Assembly (NCBI RefSeq): GCF_032854445.1
Contig: NC_088295.1
Location: forward strand, 85,544,644-85,608,643
From: Liolophura sinensis
Taxonomy: Eukaryota; Mollusca; Polyplacophora; Chitonida; Chitonidae
Direction of reading: 5' to 3'
DNA: 64,000 nucleotides
Both the position numbers and the translations under genes were made by a program. The notes under the pieces are model-generated. The model was not told the DNA's origin. It did no database searches and saw only the letters and a program-made list of their open reading frames with translations. Of this stretch, positions 11,940 through 23,439 are shown in pieces (within the stretch, counting starts at the first letter, position 1; every line of letters begins with the position of its first letter).

Positions 11940-14900
11940 AATGAGTATTTTACAAAACTAATACTATTCACAAAAGAACAGACTTATTTAAAGCAATTTT
12001 TTACTTCTTTTCAACATAACGTAGAGTTAACATTATTATGATTAACACTGACAGATGAACTATTTGTCTATTTGTTATTTGCTTAGAATGCTCACAGAGT
12101 CAATATCAAGGAACAGGATAAAAGTCCTACATGTGTATATATATTCATTTATGAAAAACTCACAGCAATGGAAAGGCATCTTTGTGCTCAAAGAAATTTT
12201 GAGTCTATAACCTTTGGAATTTTTTTAAGATTTAATCTTTAAATCGTTATAAATTATTTCTCAAATCGTTTTTTCAGTGTAAAGTACATTGCCTTCAGCT
12301 AATATGATAAGAATGGCCATAAGATATTTTGCAATACTTGTACAAATATATGTACAAGGTATTATAAGGTCCACACTCTGCCTGCTGGAGACATGTTATT
12401 CACTTTGTATTATTTTTCATGAATTCCTTCTGCATTCTCTTTACGGCACCTTTCACACCCATGAATGAAATTGAAAGTGTGATAACTACACTGTGCCAAA
12501 ACATAGATTAGCATTTTGACTACAGAATCATCATTCCAAATTTTACAACACGTGCATGTATCGCATAGAATTTAAAGGCTGTACAGAGACCATATTGACC
12601 ATATATAGATTCATGTATCTTCCATGGCAATGATCCACTTATTATTAGTAGTTAACTGAATGAGACTTATATGTCTTCAGATTGGTTTTATGAACGTATC
12701 CACTGAGCGTCTAGAATTAAGCATCCTTTTGTACACCACTCTTGCAAAAGGTCTTTCAATGAGCTTCAGATATTCTCCAAGATCAAGCCATGTTTTGGAA
12801 AAATGGACTGGTCAGTTGGAATAAACACAATGTAATGGTTCAAAAATCACACACTTAAATATGTACTCTCGATCCACTTTCTATGTTCCATTTATGTTTT
12901 AAAACATTATAATCATTTTCAATGTCCTGAAATGATGAGGATGAATTTTATGAAAATTAACCAAGATATGTCTGGGCTGATGTAGAGAGAGTAAGTCTAA
13001 TAAGGTAAGATGGGTGAGGGCATGGGCAGCTGTCATAGCATTGAGACAAGTGAGATATGAACTGTGTATGAATATTTAATGTTGGACACATCATAATATG
13101 ATCAGAAGGCTATAGTCATTAGGATTTACAGCATGAAGAAAACAAATAAATCAGCCTTCACAGTGGCAATAGGAGACGTCGCTGAAAGAAACCTATTATC
13201 CTACAGAACCTCTCATTTATCTCACCTTCTGTCTCCTAGAACTGTCACCTTACCCTCCTCAGGTGTCAACACTGCCAGCATCTACATGTACCTGCCTCAC
13301 CTATCTTAAAGCTCTTAAGCTTTGTCTCTCACATCTCATCAGCTAATACATAAATGCATTACTACGGCAAACATCACTCTAACCCAGCCATACATCAGCG
13401 GTTCTTCACAGTTCAAGTAAACAATTGAAACCTTTACCATCACATCTATTTGAAAAATGTCAAAGCCACTATCTAGAGCACATTTATTATTGCATGCCAG
13501 AATTTGAGTCGCATATATATCATTCCTAAAAGCATCAGGTAAATTGGGCGTAGCACCACAGATAGCTAAAATGAATTATCTTGATAATTCCCACATGTGT
13601 TGTTCCCTAATCTATTTCTGTTCTATAGTTTATCAACGGTGTGCAGTATTTGGGGCCGGCCTTTGTTGATAAATTCAATTACAGGTCCAGCAACCTGGCT
13701 CCGTACAATTGCTGGCCTTTCAACTGTTACAGGTGTGGTGCCAGTTCCCCTCACCCTGAACTCTGAGGGCCAGGTAAGCCTGTGAGTTCAGGTGAATCTG
13801 TCTAGACAGGTGAGATGGGCAGGGATGATAAGACCTACCAAGGCCTGATAAGATCACACCTGAGGCCTTCTTCACACCCAGGTACTAGTGTAATAGTACA
13901 ACAACACAGAGCAAACATCAGCCCCATTGGTTTCTCTCTACTGCACCACTAACTGGATTAGTGAGATGACACACTGCCTGGCTTACACCTCATAAAACAG
14001 CAATGTGCCTTTGATCTAAAGATAGCTGTATCCAGAGCCGCTCCTCTGCCTCACCCAACACCATCTGTGTTATGACACTACTAGAACCTTGCCTGACAAC
14101 AGCATCATCATGTTCACAGTCTTACCTGACAGTCCACTACTAGCACCCACTTACAGTGTACCTGGAGCAGGTGTGAAAACATGTGTCACAGCTACAGTGT
14201 AAGCATTACCACACGAAGAAACCCTAATAATTTAGCGCCATTTAAAGTGGACGCCTCCAAAGGCACCAAAGAAAACTTCTACACCTCGATCATGAACAGA
14301 TTTTTCTCACACAGAGTAGTTGATATGGCCGTATTTAGCCAACCCACGTTATCTCCAAGTCTGACTTATTGTTTGAGTTATTCACAGAACCCTTGCTATC
14401 CATTAAACAGCAAAAGAAATCATTCCAGTCTATAGGCTTGAAAATGCATCTCCATTCCTCTATTTATAACCACCTTGGAAAACAGAACATGTACGTTTGT
14501 TTAAGAATGTTAAATATGTGTATATAATTAGTCTTGAAATAAAATACCCTGTTTGAGTCAGATCCAACACCTCCACTAAAAAGCCTGCATTCACCTAATC
14601 AGATCTATTTCAGATTCATCACTGTCCATAAAATATCATATACAAGCAAAAACTACATGCAGGCCTACATGCCAATGTATATGTAGCACGTAGGCTTCCA
14701 AGACCATTTATTTCTACAGCTCTGGCTTCAGGAGACATTAACCAAATCATCTTGAACACAGCAATCAATAACCACACAAATATGTGTATCTATGTTCACA
14801 GGTATGTGATTTGCCTAATCTAGCCACAAGTTTGAGGTCACCAATACAACTTGTACAGGATGTGCGAGAGATGCTATTACACTTTCAAACAGTCTTTATC

Positions 14901-15360
14901 CAGACTGGCAGTGAGCCAGAGGGTATGTGTGTGTGACAGTAAAACTGTATCCTGGTCACATAAGACCGTCTGGACACAGCCGACAGCCATTTCCGACAAC
15001 CTTTAGTATTTACCAAGACAGTCTGGTTTAACAAAATGGATGAAATAACAAGCAGGCATGGGAGAATCAGTTCCACTGTGACAGACTTGATGCTAGGGTA
15101 CCAGGTTATCTAGGGTGCTCACTGATACATGAACTGTGATACCACATACACAAGGACATGTTACACAATCTGTACCACACACTGCCAATGGCATAAGGGC
15201 TATTATAACATGTCCATATCACCCAAATCCTAAACTGACGTTGGCATTGCCATACCACTGATATAATTACCCATCGATACAAATCCACTGCTTCAAGAAT
15301 TTTATATCACATTACCTATTGGTAGGTTAGCTATGTAATTTTATACATATACATCACACA
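11940..15360. other. Noncoding DNA, no gene recognised
   Basis: Composition becomes somewhat more mixed at about 13600-14180. No open frame has a recognisable domain, and no repeat family was identified. Several short open frames (for example 14181-14435, plus) are of the length expected by chance. Confidence 0.45.
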
Positions 15361-15369
15361 AAACCCATA

Positions 15370-15478
15370 TGGGAGTCATAGTCAAGCTCTTGTCACTCAA
15401 AGTGTGGGTTTCAACCCCGGCCTTGGAGAATTCTTGAGTGTGGTATTAATAAACAACACCAAATAAATAAATAAATAT
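15370..15478 (+). repeat. SINE relic, tRNA-like head joined to tail
   Basis: A B-box-like word GTGGGTTTCAACCCCGG at 15403-15419 is followed at once by TTCTTGAGT and an AACACCAAATAAATAAATAAA tail. The same tail words end the full SINE-A copies (TTCTTGAGTACGG...AACACCAATCAAATAAA). Most of the body between head and tail is missing, so this is a truncated or strongly rearranged member. Confidence 0.5.
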
Positions 15479-15880
15479 GTTTAACAATTAAGTGTGTACA
15501 TTAGTTCTGACATATCATCCACATGATGTTTCTTCACAACACGTGAACACGTTAAGTTTGAGTAGCTTTCCTTAAAAATCAAGCAGCCTTGAGGAATTTA
15601 AGAATAACTTGTCAGACTTCTTGATTTTGTGCTATGTAACCTGGGAAAACAATACTAATGCGGAAACAGAACAAGTGTCCATGGCACTCTTTTGCTTTCT
15701 TATATCCTTTACATTCAATTAACTGCCCATTTTGAACGCACTCTGTATGTATTGTTTATACAGCACACAGCTTCATTCTCATCACAGATGTTGATTTCTT
15801 ACCATTGTAAGTTTCCTCTCTTCAAAATCTGCTAAGAATAATTACTATACAATTATTGCATGTTTCAGAGTGGAACATCA

Positions 15881-15947
15881 TGATTTGTCGGCTCGAGACA
15901 GATGATGCGCGCTCGTTGTACATCAGCTGTCGAGAGCCCACAAATCA
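15881..15947 (+). ncRNA. MicroRNA-precursor-like hairpin
   Basis: Two 27-nt arms (15881-15907 and 15921-15947) are complementary at 23 of 27 positions and enclose a 13-nt loop. The mismatches are isolated: C-C at arm position 9, an adjacent pair at 15 and 16, and one at 22. Total length of 67 nt, long arms and a loop above 10 nt fit an animal microRNA precursor. I do not recognise either arm as a known microRNA. The alternative is a small palindromic transposon remnant. On the minus strand the fold is equally good, since no G-U pairs are used. Confidence 0.35.
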
Positions 15948-16106
15948 CTATAATTTTTTATTTTACCAGATAACCCATCATTCAAGACTTTCTTTACCTT
16001 TCCATACAAGAATGAGTTAGGTGACTGTCAAACCAGCGGCTCTCAAAGCAGACGGCAGGTGTGACATAATACAACATAAAGGGGAGACAACCTAAGAAAC
16101 GACCAA

Positions 16107-16153
16107 AAACAAATGTGATGTAGCATGTTTAGCGTGCTACACTGCATTTGTTT
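16107..16153 (+). ncRNA. Short perfect-like hairpin, 21-bp stem
   Basis: Bases 16107-16127 pair with 16133-16153 with one A-C mismatch and three G-U pairs, leaving a 5-nt loop. G-U use suggests the fold, if transcribed, is better on the plus strand. The loop is shorter than in most microRNA precursors. It lies 160 bp past the 15881-15947 hairpin and is followed by another small inverted repeat (CAGCAT...ATGCTG, about 16176-16192). It may be a transposon scar instead of an RNA gene. Confidence 0.25.
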
Positions 16154-16199
16154 CTTTAATGACATCACAGCATGCAGCATCAAAAATGCTGAACCCCAT

Positions 16200-17398
16200 T
16201 TGACGTGATATTGTCCAATGGGAGAACGATAAATTTACGTGAGGTATAATAATAAAATTTATAGCATCGTACAATTAAACCTTTTTTACACTGTTATCCA
16301 TGCTGGTTGACGGCCCTCTGGCTTGACTCATTGGGATAGATTTATGTTGTGTCAGTACACATAGACAACAAGTATAAATATGGCTATAAACCTTGAGAGC
16401 ACATCTCAGCTACTCAGAGGCTGGATACTCAGAAGTAAAAAGTTTATCAAAGTAGCCTTGCTGACCAGCACGGAAAATGAGATGAATGTCTGAGTCTACC
16501 TGCTTGTTAGAGCCAGTTAGCTTACCTGTAAAGGTCTGAGTGATCCTCTAGTCAGCAGATGATCAGGTGTTCAAAGTAAGTTTCCCACCTCAGCTCACAG
16601 CAATGTGAACCTAAGGCTGCATACACACATATACATATATCAATCTATTTCACCTCACACAGTATTAACTAAATTTGCCAAAACAATTTGGTATTATGTG
16701 TTTTATTTGGTTAATTTAAAGTTATTGTTTATACATGGTGAATTTCCTTATCTGATAAAACTGTTATTTTTACTTGTTAGATATTACCGATTTTACTGAC
16801 TGTTACATTTGATATTTCATACCCAGACGAAAAAGAAACATTTTGTTTCGTCTGTTATCATTTCCACCCCTCACTCGAACAGTATTTGCAGCATATCCTC
16901 TATTTATTCTTTATTGAAATCTGTTCTTCATATAAGTATTGATTTTATTTTTCTTCCTTTTTGCAACATTAGGTCTGCTGTTATCAACCTTTACAGCTCT
17001 TACACTGGTCGTGCACTTGCAATACTTAGGTGTTTTTGACATTAGATAAGTTTGTCCTCCTTTTTGAAACTAGAAAATGCTGTCTGAGCAAAGACAACAA
17101 AAAGAAAAAATATACATTTTGATTTAGATATATATTAATAACAATTCTAAAATTGAACCAGAACTGCCAGCTTCCAAGCAGCCTTCATTAATGGTTTTCA
17201 GCTTCTAATTCAGTGCATATCAGTTTAATCTAAGATACACAGTGAGTCATACAACTGTTGCCTGCTCGATGTCATTAATTTGGTCGATTTGAAGATACGC
17301 AATGTTTTCTGTTTCTCTTACCCACTGATATATCAATATAACAAAGGTTACAACATCTCTTCCATTCTAACCGCTGTGATCTTAAAACATAAAGTATC
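16200..17398. other. Noncoding DNA, nothing recognised
   Basis: AT-rich sequence with short chance open frames (16605-16799 and 16809-17039, plus) that are low in complexity and have no recognisable domain. Confidence 0.5.
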
Positions 17399-17417
17399 AA
17401 AAAAAAAAAAAAAAAAT
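17399..17417. repeat. A19 homopolymer
   Basis: A run of 19 A residues with no SINE-like sequence on its left, so it is not clearly a retroposon tail. Confidence 0.85.
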
Positions 17418-17419
17418 CT

Positions 17420-19480
17420 GGCTGAGATATATAAGCAATTCCTGCAGAGAACTGAATTCCTTCTCCACTGCCTGATGACAATGCTACATGCATATAAGAT
17501 TTCCAGTCAGGTGGCATTCACAAATGCAAAAACTGCTTGATTTCAAAAGTTAATAACAATTTACACGAAAACTACACATCACAGGGAAATACAAAACCAG
17601 ATTCATATTTATTACACCAAAGTACATGTAGCTGCATAATTTTTAGTTTAAAATTCAAAAATAGGTTGTGACATGACTTAATTGGCCTACGGATTTTAAT
17701 ACAAATATTCCAAACTTTAGAGCCCCACGGGTTATTAAATTTCAAGGCAAGCAGTTCTGGAGAATTTGTTTCTTAAATTATCTCAATATGTCTGCAGCCT
17801 GATGGCTAAGTGGGTCAGCGCCCTGTAAAAGTTTAATATAAAGGCACAGGTACTACTGACGATTTAGTAATGAGAACTGGAAGTGAATTTCAGCTGTGAT
17901 TTGCACTTTTGTACAAAAAAAACGAACCTATTCAGCACTGTATAAAGCATGTGCAATACAAGTATCAGCCATTTTTTCTAATACTGAACCCTCATATGGT
18001 TAGGTCTTTACCGTCACCAAATTTCAGCTTCACAGTTGCAATGGGTTTGATCTCATGACCTTCCAAAAATGCATAATAACAGGCCTACTTGACAATACAG
18101 TGCAATTTACAGGAAAAATCATCATGGGAAATACTAACCAGATTTGTCTAAGCAGGCCTAACTACATTTAACTGGGTAATTTGTTTCAAGATTTAAAATC
18201 AGCTAGGATATCATAGTGATCATACAGTTTCCAGCTAATTAGAATAAATTTTTGAAACTATGTAGCCCAATTAGATGAGCAAATGTATATCAAATCTGAA
18301 GACAAATAGATAAGTGGTTCTAGGGAAAAGATTTTTTCAAGATTTTCTCATACATATACATGTATATATCCAAGATGGCAGCTAAGAAGGTCAGCAGACT
18401 GCAACATTCAACAGACCATCAAGAAGCCCAAGTGATCTGGTAATGAACATGGTAAGTCAACAGTTCTCATAATTTGCAGCTTTCCAGAAAATCTGCAAAA
18501 AAGCAATTTTCAGAACACAAAAATAACTACAGTATATGTAGACTTCCAGCTTTCAGCTTGGAAGGCTAATAACAATAGAGAAAAAAAATCTTGTCATCTT
18601 TTGCACATAGCACCAATGAAGTTTGAACAATAAAGGCTTTTAGTCAATCCTTGACACGCACCATTTCAACCTGAGCGCAAATATATACGCTTATACACAT
18701 GTACATGTATAGTGCATGGACAGCAACATAGGGGAAGCCGAGGAAATGCTTAACGTATTGATTTACCATTAGTTAACTAATAGAAATGACCTGAATGGAA
18801 CTGTTTCTTTACAGACAATAATGTTAAACTGCTGTCCATATTACTTTTCCTTTAAATCAGCATTCAACCATCTGCTGGGCTTTTGCTCCACAAAAACCCC
18901 CAAAGCAATTAAAAAACAAATGTCCGTAGAGAAGACCTCAAAGAAGAATACATTCTGATGTCGCCTTTCTTAACAAGATCAAGGTGGAAGAAGAATAGTT
19001 GAGCTCAAGCACAAAATTGAGAATAATGTCTCAGCTAATGTCAAGAAATGCAATTCCCGTCCACGATGGAGCCATGTGTAGCTAGGTCAGGACATTCACG
19101 AACATTTGCCTGGAAAATTGTGGCCAGTTGTGACGGCGTAATGACCGCTAATTGCACCTTTGGCTACCTATGTTTTCTGCTCTAACTCCCTCCACTTCTA
19201 AAGAATACCCTCACTGGCAAATCAATAGCAATAAAAAAAAACATGAAGACGCCTGTTGCGATATATCAGAGGGAAGGATTGAATCCGAGCTGATCAAACG
19301 TCTTCCCCGCAGAAATGGCACAGCATGCATCTTGTAAACAGCACATCTTCAGGACAACGTGAGCATACATCAATCCTGAGTAACAGCCTGAACAGATGTT
19401 ACCTGCACACCTGACAGGTAAGCAGTCTTCAGCCTGTGTCAAACAACCCGTAATCCTAACTGTAACATGAATACCTGATG
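17420..19480. other. Noncoding DNA, nothing firm
   Basis: No gene is recognised. A tRNA-like word (TGGCTAAGTGGGTCAGCGCC, about 17802-17821) resembles an A-box but has no B-box at the right distance. TACATGTA occurs near 17622, 18358 and 18703. Confidence 0.45.
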
Positions 19481-19484
19481 TAAG

Positions 19485-19834
19485 GCAGTGGGATGGTGTA
19501 GGAAAGCACAATACTGGGTCTGGTTATTTTAAGGGCACACAGTGTGTGGGTTCAATCCTGTCTTTGGGCAGCGAATTTGTGGTTTTCTGTCATTTTCACT
19601 GCTGGCTGGGTGTTAATGATAATGACCAGTCAATGATGATTTACACAATCTAACTTTCTTTGCTTTTCTCCAATGTGGCGGGCCTAGCTGTACTTGACAC
19701 ATCAGAAAGTTCATCAATAACTGCCAGAGTTTGGTGGTTCTCCCCAGGTCAGGATTTCTCCATCATGCTATCATATGTGTATAAGTGAAAATATTATTGA
19801 ATACCGAGTTCAACATTAATCAAATAAACAAATA
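19485..19834 (+). repeat. Old SINE with SINE-A type tail
   Basis: A B-box-like word GGGTTCAATCCTG at 19548-19560 marks a tRNA-derived head. About 210 bp further on, GTATAAGTGAAAATATTATT, GAATACCGAGTTCAACA and AATCAAATAAACAAATAA correspond to the 3' block of the younger SINE-A copies (GTATAAGTGAAATATTCTTG, AGTACGGCGTAAAACACC, AATCAAATAAA). The middle differs, so this may be a related family and not the same one. The left boundary is approximate. Confidence 0.5.
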
Positions 19835-20101
19835 ACTTTGGAACAATGCTGACGGAATAACATGTACATGTACCTTTTACATTAATGTAATAAGCACTGA
19901 AAAGAGAAGTTTAACACATTCAAATTTCGGCTGATATCATGGAACTGTTTCTCCCAAAGGTGACGCAGACGATCTGAACATTAAATCATACCACTACTAT
20001 CAAACGGGTAGTATCACTTCTGGCTGATGAGTAAATACAATTGCAATGTGACACAATGAAATGTGCCAACATAAACAAAGACCATCTGCCAGAAAAGCGA
20101 A

Positions 20102-20435
20102 TTGGAAAACTCAACTGAGAAGGAGCCACTTGAGCATGGCAGGCACCATGTTTAAACTGGATGAAACAGTGATGTCTCAGATCTCCCAATGAATGGTTCC
20201 AAAATGGTCATCTGAGTTGGAAAACTCAACTGAGAAGGAGCCACTTGAGCATGGCAGGCACAATGTTTAAACTGGATGAAACAATGATGTCTCAGATCTC
20301 CCAATGAATGGTTCCAAAATGGCCATCTGAGTTGGAAAACTCAACTGAGAAGGAGCCACTTGAGCATGGCAGGCACCATGTTTAAACTGGATGAAACAAT
20401 GATCTCTCAGATCTCCAAATGCATGGTTCCAAAAT
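20102..20435. repeat. 115-bp tandem repeat, about 2.9 copies
   Basis: The word TTGGAAAACTCAACTGAGAA recurs at 20102, 20217 and 20332, giving an exact 115-bp period. The copies differ at only a few bases (for example CACCATG against CACAATG), so the expansion is recent. The third copy ends near 20435, where TTCCAAAAT runs into unique sequence. No function is suggested. Confidence 0.9.
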
Positions 20436-20439
20436 CATG

Positions 20440-21957
20440 ACAACTCAGTCAATACTCAAATGAAAGCCATATCAGTTTGGATACACAGATTCAAGTTCAA
20501 AACAATGTTGAACAAGATATGGGATTGGCAATACCAGGCACATACCACATTTAAAATGAGTACATGCAGTCCATACCATTCAATACATGCAAGAAGCAAA
20601 AATGTACGTGTGCCAAAGATTGGACCTTAGTGTAACAATAAAAAAAAATGGTTTGAGGCATGGATAATGTCTCAATTGTTCCTCACAAAGTCTGCTATGA
20701 AAAAGTGATGCTGACATTGTAACAAAAGCTAGCTAAATAAACAACAGAGCTAAAGTCTGAGTGGCTGTCTCCATTACTTTCAGGGAAAAAACATTTGGGG
20801 GGAAAAACAAAATCCTTGTTTGTTTGAAAGCATCGTTGAACAAATCCCATTTGTAGTTTGCGTGGAAATTGTCTGACCCAGTATTGCATGATGTGCTGAG
20901 TTTATTTAAGACAAATAGCTATTTAGAGGCATGGGGTGCGGGATGTCACAGAAGAACAGATGGCGCTGGGTTGCCCCGTCACCACGCTGCTCTCTCAGGA
21001 ATCACAGTTAGTATCCTCTTACACACCAACAACCCAACTCATTATACAGCATATGGGACTGTGCAACATGAGGGCTATTTACATCATGACAAAGAGTTAA
21101 AATCATATCAAGGAAGTGCACACAATGTCTGATCATAATACAAGTACATTCAAAACAATAGGAAGAACTATCACTTTGGAATAATTCTTTTAACTAAAAT
21201 GTCATCTTGGGCCATTTTGATGAATTTACAACTTTCTTGTCATTCTATTCATGGCTGAGTTTATTGTCAATAGGATGTAAAAAGCTTAACCATTTCTTCA
21301 CTCATTCAATCTTATTTATTCTCTTTTTTTAAAAATAGATATCAATTTTACTCTTTCCTTCCCAGCAAATAAAATAATTCATATCTGCTATCTGCCTCTG
21401 AACATCTAACTTAAAGCAATGATGTCGGGTCATCAAATCAGACTTCAAAGCTGACCATTAGTTACTATGACAGCCTGTACCTGAGTAGTGCTGATGGAGG
21501 TATCTATTACAGATAGAAGTGAGAAGTTGTCCTAAGCTCGCCCTGTAACCGGAGATCTTCATCGATCTCACATAAATACTACTATACATTATTGATGGCC
21601 TTTCTGACCTCTAATAGCTGCTTCGATTTGCCATACTCAAACTCCCATTCACTTTTATGACGCAGGCAGATCTTCGTGGTAAAAACTGAAGCAAAAAAAG
21701 AACCAGCCAATAGGATGACACCATTAAAATGCAAAGGTGTTTAAAATAAAACTTTTCTGCGCTCCTCATGTTTTTGACACCTTGGTACCTGAATGTTGAA
21801 ATTACCAAAAAACCAGAGTGTGTGTGAGTGGTTTGGAAAGCTGGGCGTAGCTTGTAGCCTAGGTCAACAGGTTTACTGGTGGAACACTGCTATTGGTGGA
21901 AAAAGCATATTGCAGCCTAGTTACAGGACTAACGAAGCAAGAATGAATAACTATACC
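20440..21957. other. Noncoding DNA, nothing recognised
   Basis: No gene or known repeat seen. The open frame at 20869-21132 (plus, 87 codons) has no recognisable domain. Confidence 0.45.
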
Positions 21958-22007
21958 TCATACAACGTTACATAACTGTTCATCATACAACGTTACATAA
22001 CTGTTCC
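21958..22007. repeat. 25-bp direct repeat, two copies
   Basis: TCATACAACGTTACATAACT begins at 21958 and again at 21983, with an identical continuation TGTTC in both. It is a simple recent duplication. Confidence 0.85.
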
Positions 22008-22663
22008 TTACACAATATTGATTTTAATCTCAAAACTGAAATGAGCAGCCACCACAGGAAGAACGAGTTGCTGCCTGCAGCTAAAAGCTCAAATAAAGCT
22101 AAACAATTTTGGCAACTTAGAATTACTTAATGAGACCTAGCACATGAATGCTGGGACAAAATCAACAAAAATTGCTGAATGACTCATTTTCTTAACTGTA
22201 TCTATTAAAAGACTCATTTAAATGTCATTTCAACAGATCCTATTTATATAAAGTTTTATTCCGATAGGTGATACACGGACCCAGAAAGCAAACGACTGTT
22301 CGTGTGGCTATAAAAACAGTTTGATAGGATCGTACACTGGCTGAAAAACATATGTCTTACAAACAAAAACGAATAGATTTAGGGGCCAAAAAATGACGGT
22401 TAAGAATACTCAGATGAAATATTACGGAACTGACTTCATTATAACGATGCTTATGTATGGATGTGGATTGTGGATGTCTTGCCTTAACTCAAGGCAAAAG
22501 GTTGGCATGTTCCTCAACCCATAAAACTGCAGGATTTCCATCGCATAAGTAAAAAAATTTCAAGTATAGTGTTAAGCTTTAATACTAGCTGACAATACAA
22601 TGGTAACACTGATCCAACTAAATCTGTACAATGTAGACGTGAAAATAGGCAGCATTTCTTCCT

Positions 22664-22970
22664 GGGCCTCCGTGGCTCAGTTGGTTAGTGCGCCAGCGAC
22701 CCAGGAGTCTCTCACCAATGTGGTCGCTATGAGCTCAATGACCCAGGAGTCTCTCACCAATGTGGTCGCTATGAGTTCAAGTCCAGCTCATGCTGGCTTC
22801 CTCTCCGGCCGTACGTGGGAAGGTCTGTCAGCAACCTACGGAAGGTCATGGGTTTCCCCCAGGCTGTGCCCGGTTTCCACCCACCATAATGCTGGCCGTC
22901 GTCGTATAAGTGAAATATTCTTGAGTACGGCGTAAAACACCAATCAAATAAAAAAAATAAATAAGTAAAG
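22664..22970 (+). repeat. SINE-A, copy 1, with duplicated B-box segment
   Basis: A tRNA-derived SINE. The A-box TGGCTCAGTTGG is at 22673-22684. The body ends in TATAAGTGAAATATTCTTGA, GTACGGCGTAAAACACC and an AATCAAATAAA-rich tail. Compared with the copies at 55960 and 57677 it carries a 42-bp tandem duplication (22698-22739 and 22740-22781) covering the B-box region, and it lacks about ten bases just before it. No clear target-site duplication was found, so the insertion is older than the other two. Open frames across it are by-products. Confidence 0.85.
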
Positions 22971-23083
22971 AAATGGTTTCAAATGTCTCCCAGTGACACT
23001 TAAATATTAAAACATATCATTTCAACAGGCTTAAATATTAGTTAGTGTGCCAATACATCTGTTCCATACACACTTCATATGTG

Positions 23084-23422
23084 AGTGAGTGCGTGCTTGG
23101 GGTTCAACGTCGTACTCAACAATTTTTCAGTCATATGACGATGAATATAATGTGATGTAATGTGCCTCCTTGTTGCAGGACGGATTTCCACTCCTCTTTC
23201 ATCTAGTTCTGATTCACTGAGAGGTCTTACCGAAGCCAAGTAAGCCATCTCGCCCGAGCCATTATACTGATACGAGTCAACCAGTTATTGCACTCCTTCA
23301 TGCTGAACGCCAAGCAAGGAAGTTACAACTTCATTTTTTAGGCTCTTGGGTGTGACTCGACCCAGGATTGACCCTGGATCTACCGCTCCCGAAGCAGACG
23401 CTCTACCAACTGTGCTGCTATT
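23084..23422 (-). repeat. SINE-B, minus strand, with target duplication
   Basis: Read on the minus strand, a tRNA-like head begins near 23420 with CACAGTTGGTAGAGCG (A-box region, about 23407-23418) and a B-box-like GGGTCAATCCTGG at about 23364-23376. The 3' end contains GTTGAGTACGACGTTGAACC and a (CACT)n tail at about 23084-23093. Flanks CACTTCATATGTG (23071-23083) and CACATCATATGTG (23423-23435) match at 12 of 13 bases and are the likely target-site duplication. This is a different head from SINE-A but a similar 3' block. Confidence 0.8.
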
Positions 23423-23439
23423 CACATCATATGTGTATA

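Noticed and set aside
16845-16865. Possible hammerhead ribozyme core on the minus strand (GACGAAAC)
   Set aside because: The required CUGAUGA segment and stems are absent.
17802-17821. A-box-like word TGGCTAAGTGGGTCAGCGCC
   Set aside because: No B-box at an acceptable distance and no cloverleaf.
22600-22935. 111-codon plus-strand open frame
   Set aside because: It runs through SINE-A copy 1, including its internal duplication.
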